Below are positions 9,207-18,291 of a stretch of 64,000 bases of DNA, one piece after another. The notes beneath the pieces were generated by a model. The model was not told the origin of the DNA. It saw only the letters and a list, made by a program, of their open reading frames with translations, and searched no databases. Position 1 is the first letter of the stretch, and each line of letters starts with the position of its first letter. The DNA is from Campylobacter sp. RM5004 (GTDB lineage Bacteria; Campylobacterota; Campylobacteria; Campylobacterales; Campylobacteraceae), in contig NZ_CP059599.1 in NCBI RefSeq assembly GCF_022369455.1, forward strand, positions 1,578,409 to 1,642,408, given 5' to 3'. The position numbers were made by a program, and so were the translations under genes.

Positions 9207-9866
9207 CTACATTAAAATTTTTGCACTTATGCTAATTACTGCAGTTTTTGCCTTTAAAATATTTGATATTTTTAAGCCTTGAGTTTTGAATAATTTTCTT
9301 TCTTTTTCGCTAAATCCGCCTTCAGGGCCTATTACATATAAACAATCTTTATTAAATTCACATAAGTCGTTTTTATTAAAATCAATCAAAATAAAATCTT
9401 TATATAGTTTTGCAAGCTCACTTAAGCTATTTAAAATAGTAATTTTTAAAATATCGGCTCTTGCACATTGTGAGCTTGAATTATGCAAAATCTTTTCAAG
9501 CTTTGCTAGTTTTTTCTCATCAAATTTATAAGATTTTTGAGAAAAATCTGTATAAACTAAAAATAATTCTTCAAGCCCTAATTCATTTAAATAAGGAGCA
9601 ATTTCTAAAATACTATCTATTTCTATCATTGCAAGGGCTAATCTTACTCCGCTTTTATTTGTTTTAAATTCAAAAGTATTTTTAAGACTTAATCTAATAT
9701 CGTTTCTTTGCATAAATACGATTTCGTATTCGTGCAATAGTCCATCTAATTTACTTAATTTTACGATATCTCCTAAGCTTTGTCTTCTTGCTTTAAAGTG
9801 AGCTACTAATTCGCTATCAAGCCTAATTTCACTATCTCCAGCAAGTTTAGAAAAATAATAAAACAT
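9207..9866 (-). CDS. rsmE: 16S rRNA (uracil1498-N3)-methyltransferase
   Basis: This 219-residue RsmE/SPOUT enzyme methylates N3 of U1498 in 16S rRNA. The SAM-knot motif VIGPEGGFSEKERKLF is clear, followed by ILKAKTAVISISAKIL; most homologs read LR.ETA here, so KAKTAV is a mild variant. An N-terminal PUA-like domain includes residues 1-70. It overlaps the upstream membrane-protein gene by 20 bp. Confidence 0.9.
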   Translation of the reverse strand: MFYYFSKLAGDSEIRLDSELVAHFKARRQSLGDIVKLSKLDGLLHEYEIVFMQRNDIRLSLKNTFEFKTNKSGVRLALAMIEIDSILEIAPYLNELGLEELFLVYTDFSQKSYKFDEKKLAKLEKILHNSSSQCARADILKITILNSLSELAKLYKDFILIDFNKNDLCEFNKDCLYVIGPEGGFSEKERKLFKTQGLKISNILKAKTAVISISAKILM

Positions 9867-10233
9867 TAAAAAGTCCTATCATAATAAGTAATTTTGCTAG
9901 TTCTAAAAACAAGCTTAGTTTTTTAAATTTCGTATATTCTTTACTTCTTCTATATTTTTTAAACTTAATAAATTGAAAGATAGAAATTGCAAGAATTAAA
10001 ATTAATCCAAACAACATCAAAAATCTAAAATCATTAAAGCCTTTCATTGCTTCAAGCAAAATCCCTGTAAAAAACACGCAAGCAATTATGGTGTAATATG
10101 CAGGTAAAAGCACTCTAATTCTAAAAATATATTTATGAATGTCTTTAAGATATTGCGAAAAAACAAAATATAAAATTTCTAAAAACACCAAAATATAGAC
10201 AAAAAACAAATGTATGCTAATAAAATCGCTCAT
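9847..10233 (-). CDS. Small four-helix membrane protein, unknown
   Basis: This 128-residue protein has about four hydrophobic helices (residues 8-27, 41-61, 71-89 and 110-128) with a basic loop (KFKKYRRSKEYTKFKK) between helices 3 and 4. By operon position it corresponds to the conserved C. jejuni membrane protein between rsmE and queD. No catalytic residues are recognised. It shares a base with queD and overlaps rsmE by 20 bp, so it is translated with them. Confidence 0.75.
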   Translation of the reverse strand: MSDFISIHLFFVYILVFLEILYFVFSQYLKDIHKYIFRIRVLLPAYYTIIACVFFTGILLEAMKGFNDFRFLMLFGLILILAISIFQFIKFKKYRRSKEYTKFKKLSLFLELAKLLIMIGLFNVLLFF

Positions 10234-10811
10234 TAAACTTCCTTAGGATTTATAAAAATTTCATTATTTTTTATTTTTTCTAATAATCTAGGGTCGCTAA
10301 AATCATCTAAAATAGCTTGTGAAAATGTGATTTTAGAAATATCAATTATAGGCAAATCATTATAAAACGCATCTTCATATTCGCATTCAGCCCAGCCTGT
10401 TCTAGTCTCGTTTAGCTTGATTCTATCAACTTTTACGCTTTCATTATTATGCATTTGGGTGTTTTTTAAAATAATTGAAATTAATATAAAAAATACTATG
10501 CTTAGATTTTCTGCACTGATATTACAAGGTAGTTCTATCCATCTTGCTGAATGCTTTTTAATATCTTCTAAATATTCTTTATCATCATCTATATAAAGGC
10601 AAGTGCTATGATCAAAGGCATCTATAATTTGCTTAATATTGCCTTTTAAAAGTCCGAAATCATAGACCATTCCAGCCTTATCAAGTGTATTTGCCTTTAA
10701 TACTAATTCAAGTTTATATGAATGTCCGTGAATGCTAGTTTTGCACCTTTTTGAGCTACAAAATCTAACTATATGAGCGTTTTCAAACTCAAATAATTTT
10801 CCTATTCTCAT
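10233..10811 (-). CDS. queD: 6-carboxy-5,6,7,8-tetrahydropterin synthase
   Basis: This 192-residue QueD/PTPS-family enzyme makes 6-carboxytetrahydropterin, the second step towards preQ0 and queuosine. Zinc ligands are H13 (FENAHIVRF) and the HGHSY pair near H29 and H31. The catalytic cysteine is in the SSKRCKTSIHGHSY block, and DHSTCLY and E.TRTGWAECEY complete the site. It is longer than E. coli QueD (about 120 residues), with an insert between residues 80 and 120. It overlaps queE by 4 bp. Confidence 0.92.
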   Translation of the reverse strand: MRIGKLFEFENAHIVRFCSSKRCKTSIHGHSYKLELVLKANTLDKAGMVYDFGLLKGNIKQIIDAFDHSTCLYIDDDKEYLEDIKKHSARWIELPCNISAENLSIVFFILISIILKNTQMHNNESVKVDRIKLNETRTGWAECEYEDAFYNDLPIIDISKITFSQAILDDFSDPRLLEKIKNNEIFINPKEV

Positions 10812-11542
10812 ACACCCTCCAAATCATCATAAATTCTAATATGCACCCTATCAGTATAATTAAAACCATTATTAATTGCGTATTCTAAAACACTTTTTGC
10901 ATTCATACTTAATTCTTTATTAGTTGAGCCTTTTGGCATTAAATAAAAATCATTATTAGAATAATCTTTTCTTAAAGCAAGTAATTCGCTAGTATCATTT
11001 AAATCAAACTTATCTAAAACGATTTTAAAAAATGCTCCTTTTGAATTATTTATAATTGAATTAATTGCTTCGTGATTAATTCTTTTATTTTTTGGCATTT
11101 TGCTATTTTCAAGCTTTACGCCCATTGCAAAATAACATTTTTTATAAAAATCATAATTTTTTAGTTTTATACTAGCATTTGTTTCAAACTGAACCAAATA
11201 ATCATTATTCGTTAAATACTCTAAAAGCTCTATAAATTCAGGCTCTTCTTGATGAATTAAAGGCTCTCCACCTGTAATTACTATCATAGGTTTGTGCTTA
11301 AATGAGCTTAATTTATCTTTTAAAATTCCTATTTCAAATTCTTTGTATTCATCGCTAAAATCTGCTGTATAAACAGCTCTTAAAGTATCACAACCTATAA
11401 ATTCTTTATTATTCTTACTTTTTTTAACACCAAAACCAAAGCAAGAGAAATTACAACCCGCAAAACGAATAAAATAAGCTAATTTTCCAGCAAAAATTCC
11501 TTCACCTTGAATACTCAAAAACTCTTCAACTAGCTTCATCAT
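10808..11542 (-). CDS. queE: 7-carboxy-7-deazaguanine synthase
   Basis: This 244-residue radical-SAM enzyme converts carboxytetrahydropterin to 7-carboxy-7-deazaguanine. The cluster motif is [10 protein letters not shown]...FIGCDT, in which the third cysteine is separated by an insertion of about 14 residues. Such expanded motifs are known in some proteobacterial QueE proteins. [10 protein letters not shown] binds SAM. A perfect 19-bp repeat copy in the gene encodes EFEIGI. With queD next to it and tgt at 45.3 kb, this window holds three queuosine genes. Confidence 0.92.
   Translation of the reverse strand: MMKLVEEFLSIQGEGIFAGKLAYFIRFAGCNFSCFGFGVKKSKNNKEFIGCDTLRAVYTADFSDEYKEFEIGILKDKLSSFKHKPMIVITGGEPLIHQEEPEFIELLEYLTNNDYLVQFETNASIKLKNYDFYKKCYFAMGVKLENSKMPKNKRINHEAINSIINNSKGAFFKIVLDKFDLNDTSELLALRKDYSNNDFYLMPKGSTNKELSMNAKSVLEYAINNGFNYTDRVHIRIYDDLEGV
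11323..11341 (+). repeat. Dispersed repeat, copy 5 (inside queE, perfect)
   Basis: An exact 19-bp consensus inside a conserved enzyme gene, read there as EFEIGI (GAATTTGAAATAGGAATT). Confidence 0.9.
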
Positions 11543-12507
11543 CCACCCGTTTGCGAAAACGACCTAGCTGAACTTTTATTATCATCTTCGCCCCATTTAT
11601 TTTTCTCAGGTTTGTTTTCTAAAACCGTATTTAAAATACTTAAAGCCTTATTGATATCCTTATCTCTTAAAGCTTTTTTAATACTCATAGCCTCATCAAA
11701 ATAAAGGCAAGGTATTAAAAATCCTTCAGCACTAAGTCTTAAGCGATTGCAACTTTCACAAAAATCATGCTTATGTGGATTAATCACACCAAAAACATAA
11801 TCAAGCTCGTTAATTTTAAATAAACTTGCAGGTGAATTTGGCTCTTTTTCTAAAGCTGTGATTTCATATTTTTCTTTTACTTTACCTAAAATCTCAGCTT
11901 CTCTTAAGCCTTTTAATTGTCCGTAAGCGTGTTCGTTTTCCATAAATTCAATAAATCTTATTTGGATATTTCTTTGCTTTGCAAAAAGTATTAAATCGCA
12001 CAATTCATCTTCATTAATGCCTTTTAAAGGAACACAATTTACCTTTACTTTTAGCCCTACTCTTAAGGCTTCTTCAATACCTTCTAAAACTTCTTTTAAT
12101 ATATCTTTTTGAGAAATTAACTTAGCCCTACTAGGCACTAAAGTATCTAAAGAAACATTAATTCTTACAAGTCCAGCAGCTTTTAGTTTAGCAGCTTGTT
12201 CTTTTAATAAATAGCCATTTGTAGTAAGTGCTAAATCTAAATCGCTTTTATAATCAATTAGCATTTTTATAAATTTATCTAAATCAGCTCTTACAAGTGG
12301 CTCTCCACCTGTTAAACGGATTTTATCCACGCCTTTATCCATACATAATTTTGCAAATAAAAACAATTCTTCATAACTTAATAAATTTTCTTTTGGCACA
12401 TGATTAAAAGGAACTTTTGGCATACAATATAAACACCTAAAATTGCATCTTTGAGTAAGTGAAATTCTTAAATAATTTATTCTTCTTCCATACGAATCTA
12501 TTAACAT
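11539..12507 (-). CDS. moaA: GTP 3',8-cyclase (molybdopterin synthesis)
   Basis: This 322-residue radical-SAM enzyme makes the first molybdopterin intermediate from GTP. The N-terminal cluster is CNFRCLYC (C21, C25, C28), the SAM region is LTGGEPLVR, the second cluster is [18 protein letters not shown], and the essential C-terminal GG is present (SQTGG). It supplies the cofactor for enzymes such as the TorA-type reductase at 33.7 kb; mobA is at 24.3 kb. It overlaps queE by 4 bp. Confidence 0.95.
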   Translation of the reverse strand: MLIDSYGRRINYLRISLTQRCNFRCLYCMPKVPFNHVPKENLLSYEELFLFAKLCMDKGVDKIRLTGGEPLVRADLDKFIKMLIDYKSDLDLALTTNGYLLKEQAAKLKAAGLVRINVSLDTLVPSRAKLISQKDILKEVLEGIEEALRVGLKVKVNCVPLKGINEDELCDLILFAKQRNIQIRFIEFMENEHAYGQLKGLREAEILGKVKEKYEITALEKEPNSPASLFKINELDYVFGVINPHKHDFCESCNRLRLSAEGFLIPCLYFDEAMSIKKALRDKDINKALSILNTVLENKPEKNKWGEDDNKSSARSFSQTGG

Positions 12508-12516
12508 TTTTAAACC

Positions 12517-13029
12517 TTATAAACTTTTTAAAATTATATTAATTACTTGTGGACTTTTATTTAAAAGACTTGCGATTTCATCAACGCTTTTGCCATCGCC
12601 ATAAAGCTTTAAAATCTGCATTCTAGTAGAATCATCATCAGGTTTTAGCCTAGAGATTGGCTCGGTTGCTAGTTCTAAGTTAGCAATTCTGCTATCTTGA
12701 CTTTTGGTTACTTCTTGAATACTTTCTTGAATAATGCCTAAATCACTATTTAATTCATTAATTCTTTCATCAATAATAGAATGTATTAAAAACTCGCAAT
12801 TTTGCATAATATTATCATTAAATTCGTTTTGTTTTGAATGATTTATTTCAGCGATTTTCATCTTTTCAACAACTTGCTCTAGCCTATGAATTGATTTATA
12901 ATTTTCATCAATAGCCTTTAAAACCCCATCTAATTTATCATTTAAATCTCTTGATGTAAGCCTTACATACAAAAACATTAAAATGATAAAAATTATAAAA
13001 ACAATATAAATTATTAAATCAATCCCCAT
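12517..13029 (-). CDS. Membrane-anchored coiled-coil protein with HTH-like tail (Cj0162c-like)
   Basis: This 170-residue protein has one N-terminal membrane helix (residues 3-23) with no cleavage site, then a long coiled coil (about 28-125). The short C-terminal helical module (LYGDGKSVDEIASLLNKSPQVINIILKSL) looks like a helix-turn-helix. The function is unknown. It corresponds by position to Cj0162c. It overlaps the preceding gene by 11 bp. Confidence 0.75.
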   Translation of the reverse strand: MGIDLIIYIVFIIFIILMFLYVRLTSRDLNDKLDGVLKAIDENYKSIHRLEQVVEKMKIAEINHSKQNEFNDNIMQNCEFLIHSIIDERINELNSDLGIIQESIQEVTKSQDSRIANLELATEPISRLKPDDDSTRMQILKLYGDGKSVDEIASLLNKSPQVINIILKSL

Positions 13030-13507
13030 TTTTTTCCTTTTTAATATGAATTAGATTTCTTTGCGTATCTGCTACGAAAATATTTAAACCTTCTTGATCA
13101 TATCTTTTCATTTGTGTGATTTTGAAAGTATCTTCGCTAATAGCCTTAAGCCAGCAAGATATGGTTCTATCTACTAAAACAAGCCTTGCATAATAGCTTT
13201 GATTAACTTCTAAAACGCCATCAACTCTAATAAAATCATAATTAATTGCATTAGCAAATGTTTCATCACTAAGAGTTATTAATTCATCTTTTTTAAGATT
13301 TTTAAGTTCTAAAATATCTCTTTTAATATCACAAAGCATTTCAAAAAACAATTTATCTTCAGGATACATATCCATTTTAGAAGCTCTATGTCTATAATCT
13401 TGCAAAGATTTATGATAATTCATAGCGTTATATTCTTGTAAAAATTTATCGCTTAATTCATCACATTTTTCATATTCAATCTTAAATCTTGTTTCATACA
13501 TAATCAT
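13019..13507 (-). CDS. Conserved hypothetical protein (Cj0163c-like)
   Basis: This 162-residue soluble protein is probably helical in its first 90 residues and beta-rich in the last 60 (VDRTISCWLKAISEDTFKITQMKRYD). I recognise no domain. The gene sits between mqnP, sharing a base in a TAATG junction, and the coiled-coil membrane protein, as in C. jejuni. That conserved order suggests a housekeeping role linked to one of these neighbours, but nothing in the sequence identifies it. Confidence 0.75.
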   Translation of the reverse strand: MIMYETRFKIEYEKCDELSDKFLQEYNAMNYHKSLQDYRHRASKMDMYPEDKLFFEMLCDIKRDILELKNLKKDELITLSDETFANAINYDFIRVDGVLEVNQSYYARLVLVDRTISCWLKAISEDTFKITQMKRYDQEGLNIFVADTQRNLIHIKKEKNGD

Positions 13508-14370
13508 TAGCTAACCTTTAAATCAATTATAAAAAATACTAAGAATAATATACTAATAAAAGCATTAATATCAAAAAAAGCTCTTTCAATATTTTTTGTA
13601 TTTTTTCTTACAATAATATGCTCTAAAATAAGCATAAGCCCTACAATAATTAAGCCCAAATATGCGTAAAATCCAGCATTTACACTAGCTAAAAATACTA
13701 GCCAAAACAAAAACGCAATTAAATGAAAAATAGCAGCGATAAATAATGTAGCCTTTTCTCCAAAACATGAAGGAATTGAAAATAATTCTTGATTTTTATC
13801 AAATTCTAAATCTTGTAAAGCATACAAACAATCAAATCCAGCAGTCCAAAAACAAACAGCAAAACATAAAGCTATAGAATAAGAACTAACACTATTAGTA
13901 AGCACAATTTCTCCAGCAACACAAGCAAAACCTAATGATAAACCTAAAATTATATGAGCTAGATATGAAAAGCGTTTAAATAAAGAATAAGAACCAAGTA
14001 AAATAAGTGTAAAAAAGCTAAGATAAAAGCACAATTCATTTATAAAATATGCTAATAGAACAAAAATACAAGCATTAGCAATTATAAATAAAGCTAAATT
14101 AAATCTACCTACCCTACCATCTACGCTAGGACGATTTTTTGTCCTTTCATTTAAGATATCAATATCTGCATCAAGCAAACGATTTAGCGCCATTGCATAA
14201 TTTCTTGCACTAACAGCACAAAGAAGAGCCAAAATAAACTTAAGCCAAATATCATTAAAGCTTAAATCATATAATTTTATAGCACTAAGCATTGAAACTA
14301 ATAAAAACGGCAAAGCAAAAATGCTATGCTTAAACACAATTAATTCTAAAATATTTTTTAACTTTTGCAT
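13507..14370 (-). CDS. mqnP: UbiA-family prenyltransferase (menaquinone, futalosine route)
   Basis: This 287-residue polytopic protein has about eight membrane helices. The first prenyl-diphosphate/Mg motif is NRLLDADIDILNERTKNRP, and the second aspartate-rich loop is YALQDLEFDKNQELFS. In organisms that use the futalosine route this UbiA homolog prenylates the naphthoate ring. An mqnD-like gene lies at 42.9 kb, so I prefer mqnP over ubiA. It is divergent from miaA and first in the leftward operon. Confidence 0.87.
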   Translation of the reverse strand: MQKLKNILELIVFKHSIFALPFLLVSMLSAIKLYDLSFNDIWLKFILALLCAVSARNYAMALNRLLDADIDILNERTKNRPSVDGRVGRFNLALFIIANACIFVLLAYFINELCFYLSFFTLILLGSYSLFKRFSYLAHIILGLSLGFACVAGEIVLTNSVSSYSIALCFAVCFWTAGFDCLYALQDLEFDKNQELFSIPSCFGEKATLFIAAIFHLIAFLFWLVFLASVNAGFYAYLGLIIVGLMLILEHIIVRKNTKNIERAFFDINAFISILFLVFFIIDLKVS

Positions 14371-14390
14371 AACTATCCTTTATGCTAGTT

Positions 14391-14396
14391 TATAAT
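14391..14396 (+). promoter_or_regulatory. -10 box for miaA
   Basis: TATAAT preceded by a T-rich stretch, 27 bp upstream of the miaA start, in the divergent gap with mqnP. Campylobacter promoters rely on an extended -10 and lack a conserved -35. Confidence 0.5.
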
Positions 14397-14422
14397 ATTT
14401 TAATTAAGATTTAAGGATAAAA

Positions 14423-15295
14423 ATGAAAAAAATAGCCCTAATAGGAACAACAGCAAGTGGCAAAACAGCCTTGGCTCATAAGCTTGCTCTAAAGCATAAT
14501 GCAGTGATTTTAAGTCTTGATAGCTTATGTTTATATAAAGAGCTAAATATTATAAATGCTAAGCCTGATAATGCTATGCTTAATGAAGTTAAATATTTTG
14601 GAATAAATCTAATTAGCGTTAAAGATGATTATAATGTAGGGCTTTATTTTGATGAATACAAAAATGCTTTAAATTATGCAAAAAAATATGAAAAAAATCT
14701 AATAATAGTAGGTGGAAGTGGATTTTATCTAAGCGCTTTAATTAATGGCTTAAGCCCTAAAATTGATGATATTAAGCATAATTTAAGCCTTGATGAAATC
14801 TATAATCTAATGCAAAGTATTGATAAAGATAGCAAAATCGCAGCTAATGATAAGTATCGCTTAAATAAATGGTATAGCATTTATTTAACTACAAATGAAA
14901 TTCCAAGCCTTTGGCTTAAAAATAACACTCAAGAGTCTTTAATAAAAGATATTTTAATTTATGATATTTTATGGAACAAAGTTGAATTAAACAAAAGAAT
15001 AGAGCAAAGAACTAAGCAAATGCTAGAACTTAATGCCTTTAATGAAGTGATAAATCAATATAAATTACATGGATATACAAAAGCCTTACAATCAATTGGA
15101 GCAAAAGAAATAATAGATTGCTATGAAGGAAGAATTAAAAAAGAAGATTTAAAAGAATTAATTACAATTCATACAAGACAACTTGCTAAAAGACAACGCA
15201 CATTTAATAAGAAATTTAACGCTCATACCTTTGAAATTTCAACGGAATTTGAATTAGGAATTTGCTTTGATAAATTAAGCGAGATTTTAAAATAA
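14423..15295 (+). CDS. miaA: tRNA dimethylallyltransferase
   Basis: This 290-residue enzyme prenylates A37 of tRNAs that read UNN codons. The P-loop GTTASGKTALAH is at residues 8-19, the DSL/Y region is LDSLCLYKELNI, and VGGSGFYLSALI and the C-terminal TRQLAKRQRTFNKKF box bind tRNA. A 19-bp repeat copy near the C-terminus encodes EFELGI. The last codons overlap a bidirectional hairpin. The start has AAGGATAAA upstream. Confidence 0.94.
   Translation: MKKIALIGTTASGKTALAHKLALKHNAVILSLDSLCLYKELNIINAKPDNAMLNEVKYFGINLISVKDDYNVGLYFDEYKNALNYAKKYEKNLIIVGGSGFYLSALINGLSPKIDDIKHNLSLDEIYNLMQSIDKDSKIAANDKYRLNKWYSIYLTTNEIPSLWLKNNTQESLIKDILIYDILWNKVELNKRIEQRTKQMLELNAFNEVINQYKLHGYTKALQSIGAKEIIDCYEGRIKKEDLKELITIHTRQLAKRQRTFNKKFNAHTFEISTEFELGICFDKLSEILK
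15245..15263 (-). repeat. Dispersed repeat, copy 6 (inside miaA)
   Basis: GAATTTGAATTAGGAATTT on the + strand, read in frame as EFELGI in the C-terminal tail of MiaA. Confidence 0.85.
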
Positions 15296-15306
15296 TCTCG
15301 CTTAAA
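15276..15306. terminator. Bidirectional hairpin between convergent miaA and transporter genes
   Basis: The stem AAGCGAGATT / AATCTCGCTT has a short AT loop. It overlaps both stop codons. It likely ends transcription from both sides. Confidence 0.6.
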
Positions 15307-16702
15307 AATAAAAATATACAAACAATGAAATAATAATAACACAGCCTATATTTAAATATCCACCCGCCTTTATCATATCTTTTTGTCTTATATGTCCTGT
15401 TCCAAAAACAATAGCATTTGGCGGTGTTGCAACTGGTAACATAAAAGCACAGCTTGCACCAACTCCTATTACCATAACTAAGATTTCTTTAGGCATTCCC
15501 ATATTACTAGCAATAGTCGCAAATACAGGAACTAATAAAGCCGCTGAAGCAGTATTGCTTGTAAATTCAGTAAGAATTATTATAAAAGTACAAACTACAA
15601 AAATAATTCCTAAAGTAGAAAAATCTCCAAATATTCTTGCAACTTCTTTACCTAAAATAAGCGAAGCTCCTGAATCTTTTAAAATTGAGCTAAGTGCTAA
15701 ACCACCACCAAATAATATTAAAACTCCCCAATCAGTTCCTTTTGAGATTTGCTCCCAAGTCGCAAGATGAAGCACCACAATAACAGTAGTTGCACTAAGA
15801 GCGATTAAAGCATCAGAAAACGGAATGCCTGTTAGTTTGCTAAGTGGTTTGCTAAAAATCCACGCAAGTGCAGTTACGCTAAATAATATCAAAGTTGCAA
15901 CTCTTGGCCTTGTCCAAGGGATTTCTTCTATTTGCATATTAATTTTTTGTGATAAATTAGGACGAAATACAAAATAAAGAACAATAATCATTAAAGGTAA
16001 AATCATTAGCATTAAAGGTGTTCCTATTTTCATCCAAGATGCAAAATCAAGCCCTAAAGCCTGAGAAGCGATTGCATTAGGTGGTGAGCCAACGATAGTT
16101 CCAAGCCCTCCAATGCTAGCAGAATACGCAACGCATAAAAGTGCAAAAACAAAGGTATTTCTATCCTTTTTAGGGTCAAGCTCGCTTAAAATACCCATTA
16201 CAAGTGGTAACATCATAGCTGCTGTTGCTGTATTTGATATCCACATTGAAAGGGCTGCAGTTGCAATACATATTGCAATTATAGCTACTCCTAAATGAGA
16301 TTTAGAAAGCGATAAAATCTTCATAGCAATTTTTTTATCAATGCTTTGCATATGAAGTGCAGTTGCTAGTGCAAAACCACCAAAAAATAAAAATATAGTA
16401 GGATCAGAAAAATTAGCCAAAGCTTGTTTGATACTAAAAGCAGAAAAGCTCCCATCAGCATTGCTTTTACCTACCCCGATAAAAATAGCAATAACAGGAA
16501 CTAAAATAGCCGTCATAGAAATATGAATAGCCTCACTAAACCACATAATCGCTACAAAAAGTAACAAAGCTAAACCTTTGTTTGCATTTGTATCATAAGG
16601 TAACAAATAATACAAAGCAACGCTTGAAACAATTGCAATAGCGATAATTAGCCAAGATTTAAGCCTTTTGGCTCTATCATCTACAAACAATTCTTCTTGC
16701 AT
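15302..16702 (-). CDS. DASS-family sodium:dicarboxylate symporter
   Basis: This 466-residue transporter of the divalent anion:Na+ symporter (SLC13/INDY) family takes up C4-dicarboxylates, tricarboxylates or sulfate. Two SNT substrate/sodium motifs are visible: WISNTATAAMMLP and EFTSNTASAALLVP. There are 11-12 membrane helices. Acidic residues at the N-terminus are cytoplasmic. The start has a strong AAGGAGGG. The upstream region holds an FNR-type palindrome and a repeated TTGTAACT motif, suggesting control by oxygen or organic acids. A dicarboxylate such as succinate or fumarate is the likely substrate, by analogy only. Confidence 0.88.
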   Translation of the reverse strand: MQEELFVDDRAKRLKSWLIIAIAIVSSVALYYLLPYDTNANKGLALLLFVAIMWFSEAIHISMTAILVPVIAIFIGVGKSNADGSFSAFSIKQALANFSDPTIFLFFGGFALATALHMQSIDKKIAMKILSLSKSHLGVAIIAICIATAALSMWISNTATAAMMLPLVMGILSELDPKKDRNTFVFALLCVAYSASIGGLGTIVGSPPNAIASQALGLDFASWMKIGTPLMLMILPLMIIVLYFVFRPNLSQKINMQIEEIPWTRPRVATLILFSVTALAWIFSKPLSKLTGIPFSDALIALSATTVIVVLHLATWEQISKGTDWGVLILFGGGLALSSILKDSGASLILGKEVARIFGDFSTLGIIFVVCTFIIILTEFTSNTASAALLVPVFATIASNMGMPKEILVMVIGVGASCAFMLPVATPPNAIVFGTGHIRQKDMIKAGGYLNIGCVIIISLFVYFYF

Positions 16703-16716
16703 AAAACCCTCCTTAA

Positions 16717-16730
16717 TTGATTTACATCAA
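16717..16730. promoter_or_regulatory. FNR/CRP-family operator-like palindrome
   Basis: TTGATTTACATCAA is a perfect TTGAT-N4-ATCAA FNR-type box. It ends 15 bp from the DASS start codon, just ahead of its ribosome site. That would place it at or downstream of the transcription start if the GATAAT at about 16735-16742 (minus strand) is the -10, which would suit repression rather than activation. Confidence 0.5.
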
Positions 16731-16807
16731 TAAATTATCAAAAAATATAAAAGAAATTTTGATGGAGTTTTAAATATCATAAAAATTACAAAAAAGTATT
16801 ACTTAAA

Positions 16808-16842
16808 GTTACAAGTTATTAAAATAATACAAATAGTTACAA
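16808..16842. promoter_or_regulatory. Direct GTTACAA repeats upstream of the transporter
   Basis: GTTACAA occurs at 16808-16814 and again at 16836-16842 (TTGTAACTWT on the minus strand), 28 bp apart. A third GTTACAATTTA lies near 29538, upstream of the AbgT-type transporter. This could be a regulator binding site; the regulator is not known. Confidence 0.3.
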
Positions 16843-16874
16843 ATTAGTTTAAAAATCATTTGATAAAAACCAAA

Positions 16875-16938
16875 GAATTTGAAATAGGAATTTGCTTTTA
16901 ACTTATTTAAAAGAAGTTTAAATTCCTAATTCAAATTC
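16875..16938 (-). terminator. Inverted pair of the 19-bp repeat (copies 7 and 8), terminator-like
   Basis: Copy 7 (16875-16893, exact, minus orientation) and copy 8 (16920-16938, plus orientation) can pair to a stem of about 19 bp. They lie 31 bp past the stop of the leftward NlpC/P60 gene. The stem and its flanking A/T tracts suit a terminator. Confidence 0.7.
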
Positions 16939-16968
16939 TTTAGAATTTTAGCCCTAAATTAAGATAAA

Positions 16969-18291
16969 TCATTCTTCTATGTAGCTAATCTCATCTATAA
17001 AAAGATTTCTAATGCCATAAATTTTACTTAATATAACATCGCTATTTTTAACGCTTTTTAGATTGCTTCCTGCATCTATTGTAGTGATTGCAACTTTGCC
17101 TACAACGATTCTGCTTTCTTTACCGCTATTATAATTTTTAATACCCCATAGATTATGCAAGATATACATTTTATCATTAAACTCACCAAGATATAAAACA
17201 ATATGACCTTTAAGGGCTAGCAAACTTGCAAAAGGAATTGCGTGTGTTTTTATGTATTTATATTTTTCTTTATTGTTTAATTTGCCTATATTTATGAAAT
17301 TTGACCTATTTAAATAGTCTTTTTGCATTATTTGATCTTGCGAATTTCTTTTTAAATATATACCAAAACTTCCAAAAACATCTTTTAAAAACGCCGAGCA
17401 ATCTCTATTACCATTCATTCCGCCCCAGCCATAATTTTGACCTATTAATTCATTAGCAATATTTTTTAAATCCTTGCTTGAAAAACTTGAACCTAGCTTA
17501 AAAAAATCTTCTTTATTAACCTTAATTTCTACTAATTTTGCTTGATTATTTATGCCTTTTTTAAATGCTTTTATAGTGTAATAATTAGCACTTTCTTTAC
17601 TAAGTGCTAAGAGCATTCCTATTCTTGCGTATTCAACAAAATCATTATTTTTATCAATTAAAGGGATTTTGTCTTTTTTAGGGCTTATGTAATCTTGTGA
17701 GCTTTTTAAAGCATTTAAATCATCATCACTAATAAAAGCGATATTTTTATCTTCAACAAAGCCAACTATAAAACTATTATAAATAAAACTCCAACCAAAA
17801 TCTTTGCTAAAATGACTAATCTTAACAGGCGTATAAGCATAAATGAAAGAATTTTGTAAATAATCAAACGGATAGCCTTCGCCTGCAAGATTTGGATTTT
17901 TAAATCTTGGCTTTTTAGTTGGCAATAGCCTTACATTGCTTGAATGTATGATGATTGCGTTTTTAAAAACCGAATTCAAATTCTTAAAATCAGCATTGTT
18001 AATTAACTGCTTTAAAAACTCTTTATCATAAGGCTGATAATTTTCTGAATATGATTTTTCGTTTAGCAAATTATTTGCAAATTCGTTCATATTAATATTA
18101 GCCTTCTCATCGCTCCACGCACTAAAAAAGTTATTTAAATAATCATCTTTTAGCTTAGCAGAAATATCATCATTAATATAAAAATCCTTGCTCTCATAAT
18201 CGCTTAAATCTTGCGATGGCAAGATAAAATCATCATTATAAGCACAAGATGAAAAGAATAAAATAAAAAGAAAAAATATATAATTTTTCAT
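16969..18291 (-). CDS. NlpC/P60 lipoprotein endopeptidase with SH3-type domain
   Basis: This 440-residue putative outer-membrane lipoprotein has a signal with lipobox LFFSSC (Cys16). An SH3-like stretch spans about 105-200 (SSNVRLLPTKKPRF, FGWSFIYNSFIVGFV). The C-terminal NlpC/P60 domain has Cys298 (NRDCSAF), His363 (GHIVLYLG) and a third polar residue at H379. Such enzymes cut peptidoglycan stem peptides, usually gamma-D-Glu-mDAP bonds. It overlaps the Pgp1-like gene by 4 bp, so two cell-wall peptidases are translated together. An incomplete repeat half-site lies at 17967-17985. Confidence 0.88.
   Translation of the reverse strand: MKNYIFFLFILFFSSCAYNDDFILPSQDLSDYESKDFYINDDISAKLKDDYLNNFFSAWSDEKANINMNEFANNLLNEKSYSENYQPYDKEFLKQLINNADFKNLNSVFKNAIIIHSSNVRLLPTKKPRFKNPNLAGEGYPFDYLQNSFIYAYTPVKISHFSKDFGWSFIYNSFIVGFVEDKNIAFISDDDLNALKSSQDYISPKKDKIPLIDKNNDFVEYARIGMLLALSKESANYYTIKAFKKGINNQAKLVEIKVNKEDFFKLGSSFSSKDLKNIANELIGQNYGWGGMNGNRDCSAFLKDVFGSFGIYLKRNSQDQIMQKDYLNRSNFINIGKLNNKEKYKYIKTHAIPFASLLALKGHIVLYLGEFNDKMYILHNLWGIKNYNSGKESRIVVGKVAITTIDAGSNLKSVKNSDVILSKIYGIRNLFIDEISYIEE

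Noticed and set aside
17967-17985. A further copy of the 19-bp repeat in the NlpC/P60 gene
   Set aside because: Only the right part matches (CCGAATTCAAATTC), and the left AATT is missing. It may be a decayed copy, but is not counted.
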